Shown: positions 40,799 to 51,079 of the stretch, piece by piece
How the letters are laid out: every line of letters starts with the position of its first letter
Position numbering within the stretch: the first letter of the stretch is position 1
Origin: Bacteroidia bacterium
Lineage (GTDB): Bacteria > Bacteroidota > Bacteroidia > NS11-12g > UBA9320
Assembly: GCA_028339355.1 (NCBI GenBank)
Contig: JAOLBX010000008.1
Span: 1-64,000 of the forward strand
Length of the DNA: 64,000 nt
Direction of reading: 5' to 3'
Notes under the pieces: model-generated
What the model was told of the DNA's origin: nothing
The model's database searches: none
What the model saw: only the letters and a program-made list of their open reading frames with translations
Program-made: the position numbers and the translations under genes

Positions 40799-43009
40799 AT
40801 GGAATTTATTAATTTAGCATTCTCAAAATGCAGAAATAGCGATTTGAATAATAGAATTACTTTAATAATATGCCTACTCTTAATTGTTTCTAAGAGCTTT
40901 GGCCAGTTTAATACTCCTGCGATTAACGGGGTTATTGCGGCAAATGAATACGGAAGCCACGTCAATGGAGCAAATAAAAATACTTCTGGGTCAGTAAACT
41001 GGTATTGTACTTGGGATGATACGTGTGTTTATTTTGCAATTGATGACGGTTTTAATGTCTCCTGGGGAGGGCATGCTTTATGTGTGTACTTAGATGTTGA
41101 TCCTGCTGTTATATCCAATGCGGGTACTGGTCTGGATACCGGTGCTACCTACGACCAAGTAACTCCCAATTTAGTAATTAATGCAGATGCTTTTTTATTT
41201 GTTAAAAGGGGCTATAAAGACCGGATTATTGATTCTTCAGGTTTTTGGGTGAGCCGAAAAAATGGTGATAGTAAAATAACAGATTGGATAAACACAACAA
41301 CGAATACAATAGAAATGAGAGTTCGTTGGGATAGTCTTGGTGTTTCAGCTAGGCCTTCTCGATTTAATTGGTTAGGATTTATTTCATACAACGTCAGTGG
41401 TGGTGGATGCTTTGGTCAGATGCCTAGTGCAAACGGTAATGGAAACACTCCAAATATGCCTAGGTACTTTAAGTTAGAAGATACTGATAGTGCTGCTTTA
41501 GATATGCCTTTTTCTAAAGAATGTTACACCCATCTAGGTAACTCCATTTACAATTTTGGTCCGATTGATATTTATGATTTTACGATAAATTCAACAGGAG
41601 ACTCGATAGTCCGGACTGCAGGAGATTGGAATATAGAAGGTAATCTCTATGTGGAGAATGGAGTGGTAGATTTTGATACTGGTAATAATGCCACTGCAGT
41701 GCATGGAGATATACTAATAGGCAGTTCTGGAAAGCTCTATTTGAGTGACTATCCTGCTGGAGTAAGTCTAAAAGGGGATATCAACAATGATGGTTTTTTC
41801 GCAAGTATGGGCTCTGAGCTTTCATTGAACGGAGATTCTCTGCAGCTTATAGAAGGCACTCTCAATAACACTTCCAACGATACGAATAATTTTAGTTCAT
41901 TAGTGTTAGACAATCCTTCAGGCGTTAAACTTTTGGATGACATCTTTATTAAAAAACTAAATTCTGCCACACGTCGACTCCAGCTAGATACTGGTGTATT
42001 GGACATCAATGGAAAAACCTTAACATTGGATACCGGAGTTAGTATTTCAGGTACATTCTCAGCGGGCACAATGGTAGAAGATACTCTTGGACTGCTCCGA
42101 TGGAAAATTAATAAGAATGGAAGCTATAAACTACCTGTAGGGGCCACATTGTATTCACCGCTCACTGTAACTTTCAATTCTGGAACCTATGCTTCCGGTG
42201 CTTATTTTGACGTGAACCTTACAGAAATGAAGCATCCGAATAACGGGAGCTCCGACACTTTTTTGAATAGGTATTGGTCTGTAAATCAGAGTGGTATATC
42301 CTCGTTTAGTGCAGACGTCTTAATGGAGTATCCGGTTTCCCCGATTAGCGATGTTACAGGAACTGAATCGGAAATGTATGCGGCTAAACTAACTTCTTCT
42401 CAATGGTCGTTGGGTAATAAAAATACCACATTAGGACAAATACTCTATCCAGGGGCAACCGAATTTTCGGATTTTACAGGCGGTTCATCCTGGGTTCTTC
42501 TTGTTATGCTGTTGGACTTTATAATAATAGAGAATAACAGTACCCTCGACATTAGTTGGAATACGGCATCGGAAATCAATTGCAGTCACTTTGAGTTATT
42601 CAAAGTTTTGGAAGGCCAAAAAAATCTTATCGCATCGCGAACAGGTAGTGGGACTACTTCCGAAATATCGGAGTATCATCACAATGATAGAAATGTCATG
42701 GAAGTGAATGAGTATTATCTAAATCAAGTAGATTTTGATGGGAATAATACACTCTATGGGCCATATTTTTATCATTCTAAAAATGCAGTGAAGTCACTGT
42801 ATGTGAATGATGGAGTGATGTATTTTTCGAAGGAACAAAAAATTCAAGAAATCAATTTGTACAATGTTGAAGGGAGATTGCTAGAGAAATTTGAAAATCT
42901 CAATGGTCTTAGCCACATTAGCATTCCTGCAGAGATACAACCGCAGATGGTTTTTGTAGAAGCGAGAACCAAAAACGCAACGTATTTAGTAAAAGCATTG
43001 GTAGACTAA
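40799..43009 (+). CDS. Secreted protein with N-terminal DOMON/CBM9-like domain and T9SS-type C-terminus
   Basis: A surface protein of up to 736 residues. The first 35 residues hold a signal peptide (ITLIICLLLIVSKSFGQ); a TTG at 40844 is an alternative start right before it. Residues about 40-200 resemble a carbohydrate-binding CBM9/DOMON-type domain (GSVNWYCTWDDTCVYFAIDD, ALCVYLDVDPA). A repetitive beta-helix-like middle follows. The last 170 residues contain a fibronectin-like module (WNTASEINCSHFELFK; YLNQVDFDGNN) and a final sorting-like domain ending YLVKALVD. The same C-terminal module ends the protein encoded at 51080. Function unknown; probably glycan-binding or adhesive. Confidence 0.75.
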   Translation: MEFINLAFSKCRNSDLNNRITLIICLLLIVSKSFGQFNTPAINGVIAANEYGSHVNGANKNTSGSVNWYCTWDDTCVYFAIDDGFNVSWGGHALCVYLDVDPAVISNAGTGLDTGATYDQVTPNLVINADAFLFVKRGYKDRIIDSSGFWVSRKNGDSKITDWINTTTNTIEMRVRWDSLGVSARPSRFNWLGFISYNVSGGGCFGQMPSANGNGNTPNMPRYFKLEDTDSAALDMPFSKECYTHLGNSIYNFGPIDIYDFTINSTGDSIVRTAGDWNIEGNLYVENGVVDFDTGNNATAVHGDILIGSSGKLYLSDYPAGVSLKGDINNDGFFASMGSELSLNGDSLQLIEGTLNNTSNDTNNFSSLVLDNPSGVKLLDDIFIKKLNSATRRLQLDTGVLDINGKTLTLDTGVSISGTFSAGTMVEDTLGLLRWKINKNGSYKLPVGATLYSPLTVTFNSGTYASGAYFDVNLTEMKHPNNGSSDTFLNRYWSVNQSGISSFSADVLMEYPVSPISDVTGTESEMYAAKLTSSQWSLGNKNTTLGQILYPGATEFSDFTGGSSWVLLVMLLDFIIIENNSTLDISWNTASEINCSHFELFKVLEGQKNLIASRTGSGTTSEISEYHHNDRNVMEVNEYYLNQVDFDGNNTLYGPYFYHSKNAVKSLYVNDGVMYFSKEQKIQEINLYNVEGRLLEKFENLNGLSHISIPAEIQPQMVFVEARTKNATYLVKALVD

Positions 43010-43057
43010 ATTACTACCATTCTAAATTATCGTTTTTGTAAACTAAAATTTAACATT

Positions 43058-43089
43058 TTGGTTAATAAAGTGGCTAAGATTTAACTTTG
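43058..43089 (+). promoter_or_regulatory. gcvP promoter
   Basis: TTG (43058-43060), a 21-base spacer and TAACTTTG (43082-43089), a perfect TAnnTTTG -7 element. The start codon at 43107 leaves a leader of only about ten bases, so no glycine riboswitch fits. Confidence 0.7.
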
Positions 43090-43106
43090 CCACCTTTAAA
43101 TAGACG

Positions 43107-45962
43107 ATGTATAAAGAACAATTTTCTGATCGACACAATAGTATTTCTTCTTCAGAAGAAAAAGAAATGCTCGAAATGATGGGATATGCTGATATAGAGC
43201 AACTTATATCTCAAACTATTCCCAATGAGATAAGGCTTCGAAAGGAGCTTGATCTTGATTTACCCCTGACGGAAATTGAGCTTTCAGATAAACTGAAAGG
43301 TGTTGCCAATAACAACATAGTTGCCAAAAACTACATTGGAATGGGTTACTATGGTACGCACACACCCAAAGTTATTTTACGTAACATCTTAGAAAATCCA
43401 GGATGGTATACCCAATACACCCCGTATCAGGCTGAGATAGCACAAGGTAGATTGGAAGCATTGTTGAATTTTCAGACAATGATAATAGACCTCACCGGTA
43501 TGGAGATAGCCAATGCAAGTCTGCTAGACGAAGCTACAGCTGCTGCCGAAGGTATGTCGATGCTTTATTCTGCAAAAAAGAAAACCAACGGAGATAAGTT
43601 TTTTGTGTCAGACAAAGCCTTTCCTCAGACTATCGAAGTAATACAAACAAGAGCAGAACCACTAGGAATAGAAGTAGTCGTTGGAAATCCGTTTGAAATG
43701 GATTTTGGCACCGACTATTTTGGGGTATTTGTACAATACCCGAATGGCGAGGGTAGTGTAGAGGACTATAGCGTTTTGACACATAAAGCAGCCGAAAATG
43801 GAGTAAAAACAGTGGTGGCCGCAGACATACTAGCACTCACCTTGCTCAAAGCACCAGGAGAGTGGGGAGCAGAAGTAGTAGTAGGAAGTACACAAAGATT
43901 TGGTATTCCTATGGGAAATGGTGGTCCACACGCAGCGTTTTTTGCTACAAAAGACCAACATAAAAGACGCCTTCCAGGTAGGATAATCGGAGTGTCAAAA
44001 GATTCCAATGGTGATCCAGCTCTTCGTATGGCCTTGCAAACAAGAGAGCAGCACATCAAAAGAGATAAGGCCACAAGTAACATATGTACTGCTCAAGCAT
44101 TACTTGCAATAATGGCAGGAATGTATGCGGCATATCACGGTCCACAGAGACTTAGAAGCATTGCAGAAAAAGTAAATCAGCTTACAAGTATTCTAGCCAA
44201 TAATCTGAAAAACGCGGGATACAGCTTAAAGAATACGTCAGCTTTTGACACCTTGTGTATAGTTGCCGATGCTGCCTTACAAGATAACGTAAGAAAAACC
44301 TTGGAAGCCAAAGATATAAATGTTCGCTATGCCGATGATTTTATTGGAATAAGTCTAGACGAGACTACTGAGCTTTCAGATGTCGAAACGCTCGCTTCGT
44401 TGCTAGGCAAAGTATCTGGTACAAAAGGCGATTTCAATGATGCTACAAGTACACTCTGGGATGCTAGCCTCAATAGAGATACAGAGTATTTGACGCATGA
44501 CGTATTCAACTGTCATCATACCGAGCATCAAATGTTGAGATACCTCAAGTCTTTAGAAAACAAAGATTTGTCTCTTGCACATTCTATGATTGCACTGGGT
44601 AGTTGTACTATGAAATTGAATGCCACTTCTGAGATGATTCCAGTGACTTGGGAAGCATTTGGAAATATCCATCCATACGCACCCAAGCATCAGCTTAAGG
44701 GCTATACGCAGATGCTAGACGAGTTAGAAAGAGACCTGTCGGAGATTACAGGTTTCCATCAGGTTAGTTTACAGCCAAATGCAGGAGCACAAGGTGAGTA
44801 CGCAGGTCTTATGACTATTCGTCAATACTTTTTGGATACCAATCAAGGACATAGAGATATTGTAATAATACCTGAATCTGCTCACGGTACCAACCCTGCA
44901 AGTGCTGCTATGGCAGGTATGAAAATAATAATAGTGAAATGTCATCCGAATGGATACATTGACCTAAATGATCTTAAAGAAAAAGCCGAATTGCATAAAG
45001 AAAATTTGGCTGCAGCTATGATAACCTATCCTAGTACCAATGGAGTATATGAGGAAACGATAAAAGAAATTACCTCTATTATCCACGTGCACGGTGGTCA
45101 GGTATACATGGATGGAGCCAATATGAATGCTCAGGTAGGATATACCAACCCGGCCAATATAGGTGCAGACGTTTGTCACCTAAACTTGCACAAAACATTT
45201 TGTATACCACATGGAGGTGGAGGCCCAGGAATGGGACCTATCGGAGTAGCAAAGCATCTTGCACCCTATCTTCCAGGGCATTGTGTAGTGGCAGATGTGA
45301 GCACAGACAAAGGAATGAAAGCTGTGAGTGCAGCACCTTTTGGTAGTGCGAGTATTTTGTTGATTAGCTATGCGTATATCAAAATGATGGGTACATATGG
45401 ACTAAAGAGAGCTACTGCTCTAGCTATATTGAATGCAAACTATATGAAGCATAGATTGTCAGATGGATACGAAGTGCTTTTTACTGGGCAAAACGGCACA
45501 GTGGCCCACGAAATGATCGTGGATCCACGTCCTCTCAAAATCACCTCAGGTATACAAGTAGAAGATATAGCCAAACGATTAATCGACTATGGTTTTCATG
45601 CTCCTACGGTTAGTTTTCCTATCGCAGGCACGTTAATGATAGAGCCTACTGAGAGTGAAAGCAAAGATGAGATAGATAGATTTTGTGATGCGTTACTGTC
45701 TATCAGACAGGAGATTTCTGAGATCGAAAATGGAAGTGCGGATAAAGAAAATAACGTATTGAAGAATGCCCCACATACTGCGGCTTCTGCTTTGAGTAGT
45801 GACTGGGACAAACCTTACACACGAGAAAAGGCAGTATACCCAAGCGAGCATATAAAACAATACAAATTCTGGCCATCGGTAGGTAGAGTAGACAATACCT
45901 ATGGTGATCGAAATCTTATATGTAGCTGTTTGCCTATTTCTGCGTATGCAGAAATGAATTAG
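43107..45962 (+). CDS. gcvP: Glycine dehydrogenase (decarboxylating), P protein
   Basis: PLP enzyme of the glycine cleavage system; decarboxylates glycine and passes the aminomethyl group to GcvH. The 951-residue single-chain form contains both halves: [18 protein letters not shown] and [20 protein letters not shown] near the start, and in the second half [44 protein letters not shown] and the PLP lysine K696 in [20 protein letters not shown]. gcvT and gcvH are not in the window. Transcribed from its own promoter. Confidence 0.97.
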   Translation: MYKEQFSDRHNSISSSEEKEMLEMMGYADIEQLISQTIPNEIRLRKELDLDLPLTEIELSDKLKGVANNNIVAKNYIGMGYYGTHTPKVILRNILENPGWYTQYTPYQAEIAQGRLEALLNFQTMIIDLTGMEIANASLLDEATAAAEGMSMLYSAKKKTNGDKFFVSDKAFPQTIEVIQTRAEPLGIEVVVGNPFEMDFGTDYFGVFVQYPNGEGSVEDYSVLTHKAAENGVKTVVAADILALTLLKAPGEWGAEVVVGSTQRFGIPMGNGGPHAAFFATKDQHKRRLPGRIIGVSKDSNGDPALRMALQTREQHIKRDKATSNICTAQALLAIMAGMYAAYHGPQRLRSIAEKVNQLTSILANNLKNAGYSLKNTSAFDTLCIVADAALQDNVRKTLEAKDINVRYADDFIGISLDETTELSDVETLASLLGKVSGTKGDFNDATSTLWDASLNRDTEYLTHDVFNCHHTEHQMLRYLKSLENKDLSLAHSMIALGSCTMKLNATSEMIPVTWEAFGNIHPYAPKHQLKGYTQMLDELERDLSEITGFHQVSLQPNAGAQGEYAGLMTIRQYFLDTNQGHRDIVIIPESAHGTNPASAAMAGMKIIIVKCHPNGYIDLNDLKEKAELHKENLAAAMITYPSTNGVYEETIKEITSIIHVHGGQVYMDGANMNAQVGYTNPANIGADVCHLNLHKTFCIPHGGGGPGMGPIGVAKHLAPYLPGHCVVADVSTDKGMKAVSAAPFGSASILLISYAYIKMMGTYGLKRATALAILNANYMKHRLSDGYEVLFTGQNGTVAHEMIVDPRPLKITSGIQVEDIAKRLIDYGFHAPTVSFPIAGTLMIEPTESESKDEIDRFCDALLSIRQEISEIENGSADKENNVLKNAPHTAASALSSDWDKPYTREKAVYPSEHIKQYKFWPSVGRVDNTYGDRNLICSCLPISAYAEMN

Positions 45963-45972
45963 TATCGAAAAC

Positions 45973-45998
45973 TAGAATTTCATTCTAATCAATTTTTA
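45973..45998 (+). terminator. Possible weak terminator after gcvP
   Basis: Short hairpin TAGAAT-TTC-ATTCTA (45973-45987) followed a few bases later by a five-T run. The stem is AT-rich and short, so this is tentative. Confidence 0.3.
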
Positions 45999-46023
45999 GT
46001 GTAATTTAGCTGCATAATTTGAT

Positions 46024-46494
46024 ATGAGCTTATCCCTTATTATTAGTCTTGTAGTTTTTGGAATTTTCCTGATACTAATAGAAGTGTTTATAACACCTGG
46101 CTTTATAGTAGGAGTTATTGGGCTCATATTTATCATTGCCGGTGTAGTATTGGCATACAGAGATCATGGTAGTGTGGTTGGTAATATAGCCTTAGGTGCA
46201 TCAGCACTAATTCTTAGCGTAAGTCTAATCTCAGCTTTTCGCAATGGGGCTTGGAATAAATTTTCCATAAATGACGTGATAGAAGGAAAAGCAAACAACA
46301 TAGACAAACTTTTAGTAAACATCGGAGATATTGGTAAAACCATGAGTGCACTTCGTCCTGCGGGTCAGGCTATGATCAATGGGCAAAAACTTGAGGTAAC
46401 CACAGAAGCTGATTTTGTGCTAGCCAATGAGGAAATAATAGTAACCAAAAAATCGGGAAATAAAATAATAGTAAAACCAATTTCTAACTCTTAA
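46024..46494 (+). CDS. NfeD-like membrane protein
   Basis: A 156-residue protein with three hydrophobic N-terminal helices ([57 protein letters not shown]) and a C-terminal OB-fold-like NfeD domain ([20 protein letters not shown], ending IIVKPIS). NfeD proteins pair with flotillin-like SPFH proteins, and this one is encoded 13 bases before such a gene. The short type without the serine-protease half is seen. Probable role: scaffolding of membrane microdomains. Confidence 0.9.
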   Translation: MSLSLIISLVVFGIFLILIEVFITPGFIVGVIGLIFIIAGVVLAYRDHGSVVGNIALGASALILSVSLISAFRNGAWNKFSINDVIEGKANNIDKLLVNIGDIGKTMSALRPAGQAMINGQKLEVTTEADFVLANEEIIVTKKSGNKIIVKPISNS

Positions 46495-46507
46495 AATAAA
46501 AAAAACA

Positions 46508-47470
46508 ATGACATTTCTAATACCTTTAATTATTGGAGTAGTACTCCTCTTCGTCTTTTTATACTTTGTCCCAGTAGGACTGTGGGTTACGGCTCAGGTT
46601 TCTGGAGTTAGAGTAGGTATAGTGCAACTCATTATTATGAGAATACGTAAAGTTCCACCATCACTAATAGTCAACGCACTAATTACAGCCAATAAAGCTG
46701 GTATAGCTGTGACAGCAAATGATCTAGAGACGCACTACATGGCAGGTGGTAATGTAAACAATGTCGTGAAAGCTTTGGTATCTGCGGATAAAGCAAATAT
46801 TCCATTGGACTTCAATATGGCTGCGGCTATAGACCTAGCAGGTAGAGACGTAGCAGATGCTGTACAACTATCTGTAAATCCACGTGTGATAAATACCCCA
46901 CCAGTAGCTGCTGTGGCAAAAGATGGTATTCAACTAATAGCTAAGGCTAGAGTTACCGTACGTGCCAATATTGCTCAATTAGTGGGTGGTGCAGGAGAAG
47001 ATACTATTTTGGCTAGAGTAGGAGAGGGTATCGTTACTACTATAGGTTCTGCGACCAGTCATAAGGCGGTTTTAGAAAATCCGGATATGATATCCAAAAC
47101 AGTCCTTGCCAAAGGCTTGGATGCAGGTACGGCATTTGAGATTCTGTCTATCGATATAGCAGATATTGACATAGGTAAAAACATAGGTGCAGAACTGCAG
47201 ACAGATCAAGCAGAAGCAGATCTTAAGGTAGCAAATGCAAAAGCGGAAGAGCGTAGAGCAATGGCAGTAGCAGAAGAACAAGAAATGAAAGCGAAGGCTC
47301 AAGATGCTAGAGCACTAGTAATACTTGCAGAGGCTGAGATTCCAAAAGCTATGGCAGATGCATTCAGAGATGGTAATCTTGGAATAATGGATTATTACAA
47401 AATGAAGAACATCGAAGCAGATACAGATATGCGTGATAGCATTGCAGGTTCTGATAAAAAGAAAAAATAG
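46508..47470 (+). CDS. floA: Flotillin-like protein FloA
   Basis: A 320-residue membrane-anchored SPFH protein of the FloA/YqfA family. It has a single N-terminal membrane hairpin ([20 protein letters not shown]), the FloA-specific segment [40 protein letters not shown], and the C-terminal coiled-coil rich in Ala and Glu ([19 protein letters not shown]). It organises functional membrane microdomains. The upstream nfeD gene is its regular partner. This is a different SPFH type from the one encoded at 54564. Confidence 0.93.
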   Translation: MTFLIPLIIGVVLLFVFLYFVPVGLWVTAQVSGVRVGIVQLIIMRIRKVPPSLIVNALITANKAGIAVTANDLETHYMAGGNVNNVVKALVSADKANIPLDFNMAAAIDLAGRDVADAVQLSVNPRVINTPPVAAVAKDGIQLIAKARVTVRANIAQLVGGAGEDTILARVGEGIVTTIGSATSHKAVLENPDMISKTVLAKGLDAGTAFEILSIDIADIDIGKNIGAELQTDQAEADLKVANAKAEERRAMAVAEEQEMKAKAQDARALVILAEAEIPKAMADAFRDGNLGIMDYYKMKNIEADTDMRDSIAGSDKKKK

Positions 47471-47490
47471 AAGACCCCTGATATTTATAG

Positions 47491-47518
47491 AAAAAGAGCT
47501 GCCTCGGTAGCTCTTTTT
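47491..47518. terminator. Bidirectional terminator between floA and the TonB receptor
   Basis: Perfect stem AAAAAGAGCT (47491-47500) with AGCTCTTTTT (47509-47518) and an eight-base loop, A-rich on one side and T-rich on the other. It separates convergent genes and can serve both. Confidence 0.9.
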
Positions 47519-47531
47519 CTTGTGCAAGCTT

Positions 47532-49925
47532 TTAGAAGGAAGCTCGCAGTGCTACTTGTAGATTTCTTCCCGGTGCGGTTATTCTAGAAGCATACGGTCT
47601 ATACCGATTGTCCAGTATGTTCTCAAGTGCCACGTTTAGTCCTATGTTTTCTTTCAACTTGAAATTGGCACGAGCATTTAGCGTAAACCAACTTGGTGAA
47701 TATGGAAGATTGTTTTCATCCTTGGCGTAGATAAAGGATCTATTTTTTTCGGCTGAGGTGAATTGAGTGTTTCTAAACTCTTGGTTGTACGAACTAGACA
47801 CACTTACGTTCCATTTCCCTTTGTTATACTCAAGACTACTTCCTCCAAAATTTGGTGTGATGTGCCTGATGGGTTCATCGTCACTAGAAGCACTCTCTAG
47901 TATCGTGTAGCTCGAGTTTAAGGTAATATTGTCATTCAACAAGTATTTCAAAGTAACCTGAAGACCATAGACTGTGGCGTAGTCTTGATTTTTCAACGTT
48001 TGTACCTGACTCATCGTACTACCAAAAAGAATACTGTCTCGGCCATTCAATGTAGTATTTTCTAAGCCGATAGCTCCATCTAGGTAGGTGTAAAATAAAG
48101 ATGTGCTCAGATTTAACCTATCAAAAAAGTGATACGATGCATTAATCTCACCATTGTATGCATATTCTGGTTTTATGTCCACGTTAGGAATGGTTACATA
48201 GCCCGTGTTACTGTCAAACACCTTTGAGATGTCATCTATATTGGGAGATCTGAATGCGGTAGAAGTCACAATGCCTACAGTCCCTTTTTTGAGCTTGAAC
48301 AAGTGGGATAGAGAACCTGTGACAGCCTGGTTTGCAATGTCAAATGTAGGGACAGGGTATGCCTGATAGGTAGTGTCTAGGACACCGTGCGTCTGTACAA
48401 AATTATAACGTATGCCACCATCCGTTTTATACCACGTCTTCCATTTTTTGAATACATTGAAATACACACCAGAAGAAGCCCAAGTAGAACCATCGGGATA
48501 TCGGCTAGAGGTAGTCGTTGTAGAGCCATCTGTGATATCAAGTAGGATGCCACCACTGTTCACGGTATTGTGCACATATTCCAATCCATAGTTGATCAGT
48601 GCATTCCATTTGGATTCTTTCTCAAAATCAGCATTCAGACTCCATGCAGATACTTTCTCAGACCGTTCGGTAAGCACATTGCTAGTGTATTTCCTACTGT
48701 TTCTACTTTCTTCAAATTTCTGATGAGCAAGCGTTATAAAAAAACTATCCGCTAAAAATGTTTCTGCGGACTCCTTTAGGCTGAGGTGATTCATTCTCCA
48801 AGTTTGTGGTCCGTAATACCAGTCTCCATTGATGAGTGTATCGTTATCTCCTCGCTCTAGGAGTCGGTCATACCTTGGTATATCTGATGTGGTGCTGAAG
48901 TGGAATCCGTAGTTTAGCGTAAGGTGCTTGTTTAGCTTGTACGAAATTTTCTCCAAAAAATTAATTTGATTGTATCCGCTAAAAACCTGCTCATTGGTGT
49001 TCGCATTTTGCAGGATGGTGTCTTTATCTGCTATACGCAGTATGAAGTCTGGTTTGGTGTATTCGTCAGGACCATTTTTGCCCATTTTCAAATCTCCAAA
49101 ACTGCTATACGTCACACTCGTAAAAGAGGCCAACTTCTTTTTGCCCGCATTGAATTGTGCGTGCCATGTACGCTCATTACTCGCAGACGAGTATCTTAGG
49201 TTTATGGCTCCGGTGTACATAGGCGTATCGGTCTTGCTGTACTGCGGTGTCACTGTCTGAAAACCGAGTACTCCTCCGATAGCGTCACTGCCATACAACT
49301 GACTCGATGGGCCAAAAATCACTTCCGTACTTTCGATACTAAACGGGTCTAGTGAGATTACATTCTGCACGTTTCCATCTCTGAAAATAGCGGTATTCAT
49401 ACGTACACCGTCTATGACTAGCAGTACCCTACTCGTAGCAAATCCACGTATCATCGGGCTGCCGCCTCCCAGCTGACTTTTCTGAACATAGACGGTGTTG
49501 CCTATGTTAAGCAGGTCTGCAGTGGTTTGTGGTTGATACAGTGCTATTTTTTTTCTACCAATTAGGTCTACCTTGTTGGCAAAATCTGAACTCAGTCGTG
49601 AGACCCTCGGAGTAATTACGATGGGATTAAACGTATTTGTTTTTTTAGAGAGAATGATGGTACATCCATTGCGAAGATTATTGATCGAAATATTCTTCTT
49701 GTAATAGCCTTGATGAGCCAAGGTGAGAGTGTCTAGTCCTAAAGAAGAGGTGTCCACATTTAAAACACCTTTGTCATCCGAGATAGCTACCGACTTGCCG
49801 CCTTTCAAAATATGTACATTAATTATCGGTGTCAAATCTTGGTTTACCACCACTATTTGGGCCATAGCAAACGTAGTGTTTACTAATACAATGGCTATTA
49901 AGGTAAGGCGTTTTCCGAAATTCAA
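47532..49925 (-). CDS. TonB-dependent outer-membrane receptor
   Basis: A 797-residue receptor for active uptake across the outer membrane. It has a signal peptide (LTLIAIVLVNTTFAMAQ), a carboxypeptidase-D-like beta domain (about 22-95), a plug domain with LNIGNTVYVQKSQLGGGSPM, IRGFATSRVLLVIDGVRMN and VEVIFGPSSQLYGSDAIGG, and a 22-strand type barrel ending in LRASF with a C-terminal Phe. No SusD partner is adjacent, so this is a siderophore/metal-type rather than a glycan SusC pair. Substrate unknown. Divergent from the YceI lipoprotein gene, sharing a control region with a perfect dyad. Confidence 0.93.
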   Translation of the reverse strand: MNFGKRLTLIAIVLVNTTFAMAQIVVVNQDLTPIINVHILKGGKSVAISDDKGVLNVDTSSLGLDTLTLAHQGYYKKNISINNLRNGCTIILSKKTNTFNPIVITPRVSRLSSDFANKVDLIGRKKIALYQPQTTADLLNIGNTVYVQKSQLGGGSPMIRGFATSRVLLVIDGVRMNTAIFRDGNVQNVISLDPFSIESTEVIFGPSSQLYGSDAIGGVLGFQTVTPQYSKTDTPMYTGAINLRYSSASNERTWHAQFNAGKKKLASFTSVTYSSFGDLKMGKNGPDEYTKPDFILRIADKDTILQNANTNEQVFSGYNQINFLEKISYKLNKHLTLNYGFHFSTTSDIPRYDRLLERGDNDTLINGDWYYGPQTWRMNHLSLKESAETFLADSFFITLAHQKFEESRNSRKYTSNVLTERSEKVSAWSLNADFEKESKWNALINYGLEYVHNTVNSGGILLDITDGSTTTTSSRYPDGSTWASSGVYFNVFKKWKTWYKTDGGIRYNFVQTHGVLDTTYQAYPVPTFDIANQAVTGSLSHLFKLKKGTVGIVTSTAFRSPNIDDISKVFDSNTGYVTIPNVDIKPEYAYNGEINASYHFFDRLNLSTSLFYTYLDGAIGLENTTLNGRDSILFGSTMSQVQTLKNQDYATVYGLQVTLKYLLNDNITLNSSYTILESASSDDEPIRHITPNFGGSSLEYNKGKWNVSVSSSYNQEFRNTQFTSAEKNRSFIYAKDENNLPYSPSWFTLNARANFKLKENIGLNVALENILDNRYRPYASRITAPGRNLQVALRASF

Positions 49926-49972
49926 GGTGCAAGTTTAAGAGGATAATTACAAAAACTATTCCGAAAGTAAAA

Positions 49973-49980
49973 CAAAAGTA
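49973..49980 (-). promoter_or_regulatory. Promoter -7 element of the TonB receptor gene
   Basis: TACTTTTG on the minus strand matches TAnnTTTG and lies 48 bases before the ATG at 49925. No well-spaced TTG is visible, which is consistent with an activator-dependent promoter. Confidence 0.5.
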
Positions 49981-49982
49981 AA

Positions 49983-50006
49983 ATATACATGTTGGTACAT
50001 GTATAT
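49983..50006. promoter_or_regulatory. Perfect 24-base dyad operator between TonB receptor and YceI promoters
   Basis: ATATACATGT (49983-49992), spacer TGGT, ACATGTATAT (49997-50006): perfect 10-base arms. It lies directly between the divergent -7 elements at 49973-49980 and 50002-50009 and overlaps the latter, so a dimeric repressor or activator could control both genes. Confidence 0.65.
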
Positions 50007-50009
50007 TTG
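50002..50009 (+). promoter_or_regulatory. Promoter -7 element of the yceI gene
   Basis: TATATTTG, a perfect TAnnTTTG match, 43 bases before the ATG at 50052. It overlaps the right arm of the 49983-50006 dyad. Confidence 0.6.
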
Positions 50010-50051
50010 CAAAAAACATCAAAACAAACATTTAAAAAATTAAAACAAAAA

Positions 50052-50678
50052 ATGAAAAAAGTATTATTATTATCAGGAATTGTAGCCCTATTTGCGGCGT
50101 GTAGTAGTCCAAGTGCATCTACAGAAGTAGGAGATGCTCAAGAAGTAGCAGATGCTACTGCAGAAAGTGAATCTTTTAACGTAAACGTAGAAGAAAGTAA
50201 AGTAAACTGGAAAGGAAGTAAAATAACAGGCGATAGCCATACGGGTACTATTAACATCACTTCAGGTTCTTTCAGCACAGCAGAAGGAGCGATCACTGCG
50301 GCTAATTTTGAGTTAGACATGACTTCTATAGCTAGCACAGATGGTATGGACGAAGAAACTACGGGCAAATTACTAGGTCACTTAGCTTCTCCAGACTTTT
50401 TTGATGCGGCTACGCATCCTACAGCAAACTTTGCAGTATCTACTGCTTCAGCGGATAGCTTGACAGGAAATTTAACCATCAAAGGTATTTCTAAAAGTAT
50501 TACTGTTCCTTATGGTGTAGAAATGACTGAAACTGGAGCCACTGCAACATCTTCATTCTCTATAGACAGAGCACAATGGGATGTACAATATGGTAGTTCT
50601 TCATTCTTTGACGACCTGAAAGACAAAGCAATAAATGATGCAGTAGAGTTTACTGTAAGCCTAATGGCTACTAAATAA
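50052..50678 (+). CDS. YceI-family lipoprotein
   Basis: A 208-residue lipoprotein; the signal MKKVLLLSGIVALFAAC ends in lipobox Cys17. The open frame begins at 49989, but ATG 50052 gives the lipoprotein signal and is chosen. The mature protein has the YceI lipocalin-like barrel: ESKVNWKGSKITGDSHTG, GTINITSGSFSTAEGAITAA, FELDMTSIASTDGM, SPDFFDAATHPTANFAVS and SFSIDRAQWDVQYGSSSFFD. YceI proteins bind isoprenoid or amphiphilic ligands. The function here is unknown. Divergent from the TonB receptor and possibly co-regulated with it. Confidence 0.92.
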   Translation: MKKVLLLSGIVALFAACSSPSASTEVGDAQEVADATAESESFNVNVEESKVNWKGSKITGDSHTGTINITSGSFSTAEGAITAANFELDMTSIASTDGMDEETTGKLLGHLASPDFFDAATHPTANFAVSTASADSLTGNLTIKGISKSITVPYGVEMTETGATATSSFSIDRAQWDVQYGSSSFFDDLKDKAINDAVEFTVSLMATK

Positions 50679-50710
50679 GAATTTTCGAATAGAGCAATTT
50701 GAAATATAAG

Positions 50711-50743
50711 AAGCTGTGGGATATTTTTCTCACAGCTTTTTCG
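50711..50743 (+). terminator. Terminator after yceI
   Basis: Stem AAGCTGTG (50711-50718) with CACAGCTT (50731-50738), 12-base loop, followed by TTT. Confidence 0.8.
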
Positions 50744-50782
50744 TGCAATATAGTTTGGGATGGATTCGTTAGCTTTGGAGGA

Positions 50783-50959
50783 ATGAAAAAGTACGTGCTA
50801 TATACCTTATTAGGAGTTGTCATTATCTCAGGTGTATCTGCCTGCAAGGCCAAGCATTGCGCAGCCAGAGAAGACGGCATGGAGGGGTACAATTCCAAAA
50901 AAGCAGGAAAGAAAAAACGCGGAAGACAGGAGGGTCTCTTTGGCAAACAGAGGAGATAA
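50783..50959 (+). CDS. Small basic lipoprotein
   Basis: A 58-residue protein. Signal MKKYVLYTLLGVVIISGVSA with lipobox Cys21, then CKAKHCAAREDGM and a strongly basic tail (GKKKRGRQEGLFGKQRR). ATG 50783 is chosen because the signal peptide begins there; the frame is open from 50699. Similar small lipoproteins with CKxKHC and a basic GLF tail are, to my memory, common in Bacteroidota; their role is unknown. It lies just after the yceI terminator. Confidence 0.65.
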   Translation: MKKYVLYTLLGVVIISGVSACKAKHCAAREDGMEGYNSKKAGKKKRGRQEGLFGKQRR

Positions 50960-51016
50960 TAGCGATAGCAGGAGCAGGGTAGGGACTTGTTTCATGTTCC
51001 GTTTTTACATATAATA

Positions 51017-51048
51017 TTGGTTTTTTTAATATACATAGAGTACATTTG
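51017..51048 (+). promoter_or_regulatory. Promoter of the 51080 gene
   Basis: TTG (51017-51019), 21-base spacer, TACATTTG (51041-51048), matching TAnnTTTG exactly. It has the same architecture and spacing as the gcvP promoter. Confidence 0.7.
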
Positions 51049-51079
51049 ACACTAAGTAATCATAAAACACATTAATAAG

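Noticed and set aside
42990-43106. Glycine riboswitch before gcvP
   Set aside because: The promoter -7 box ends at 43089 and the start is 43107, leaving about ten bases of leader, too few for a riboswitch.
47532-49925. SusC/SusD glycan uptake pair
   Set aside because: No SusD-like gene is adjacent; neighbours are floA and yceI.
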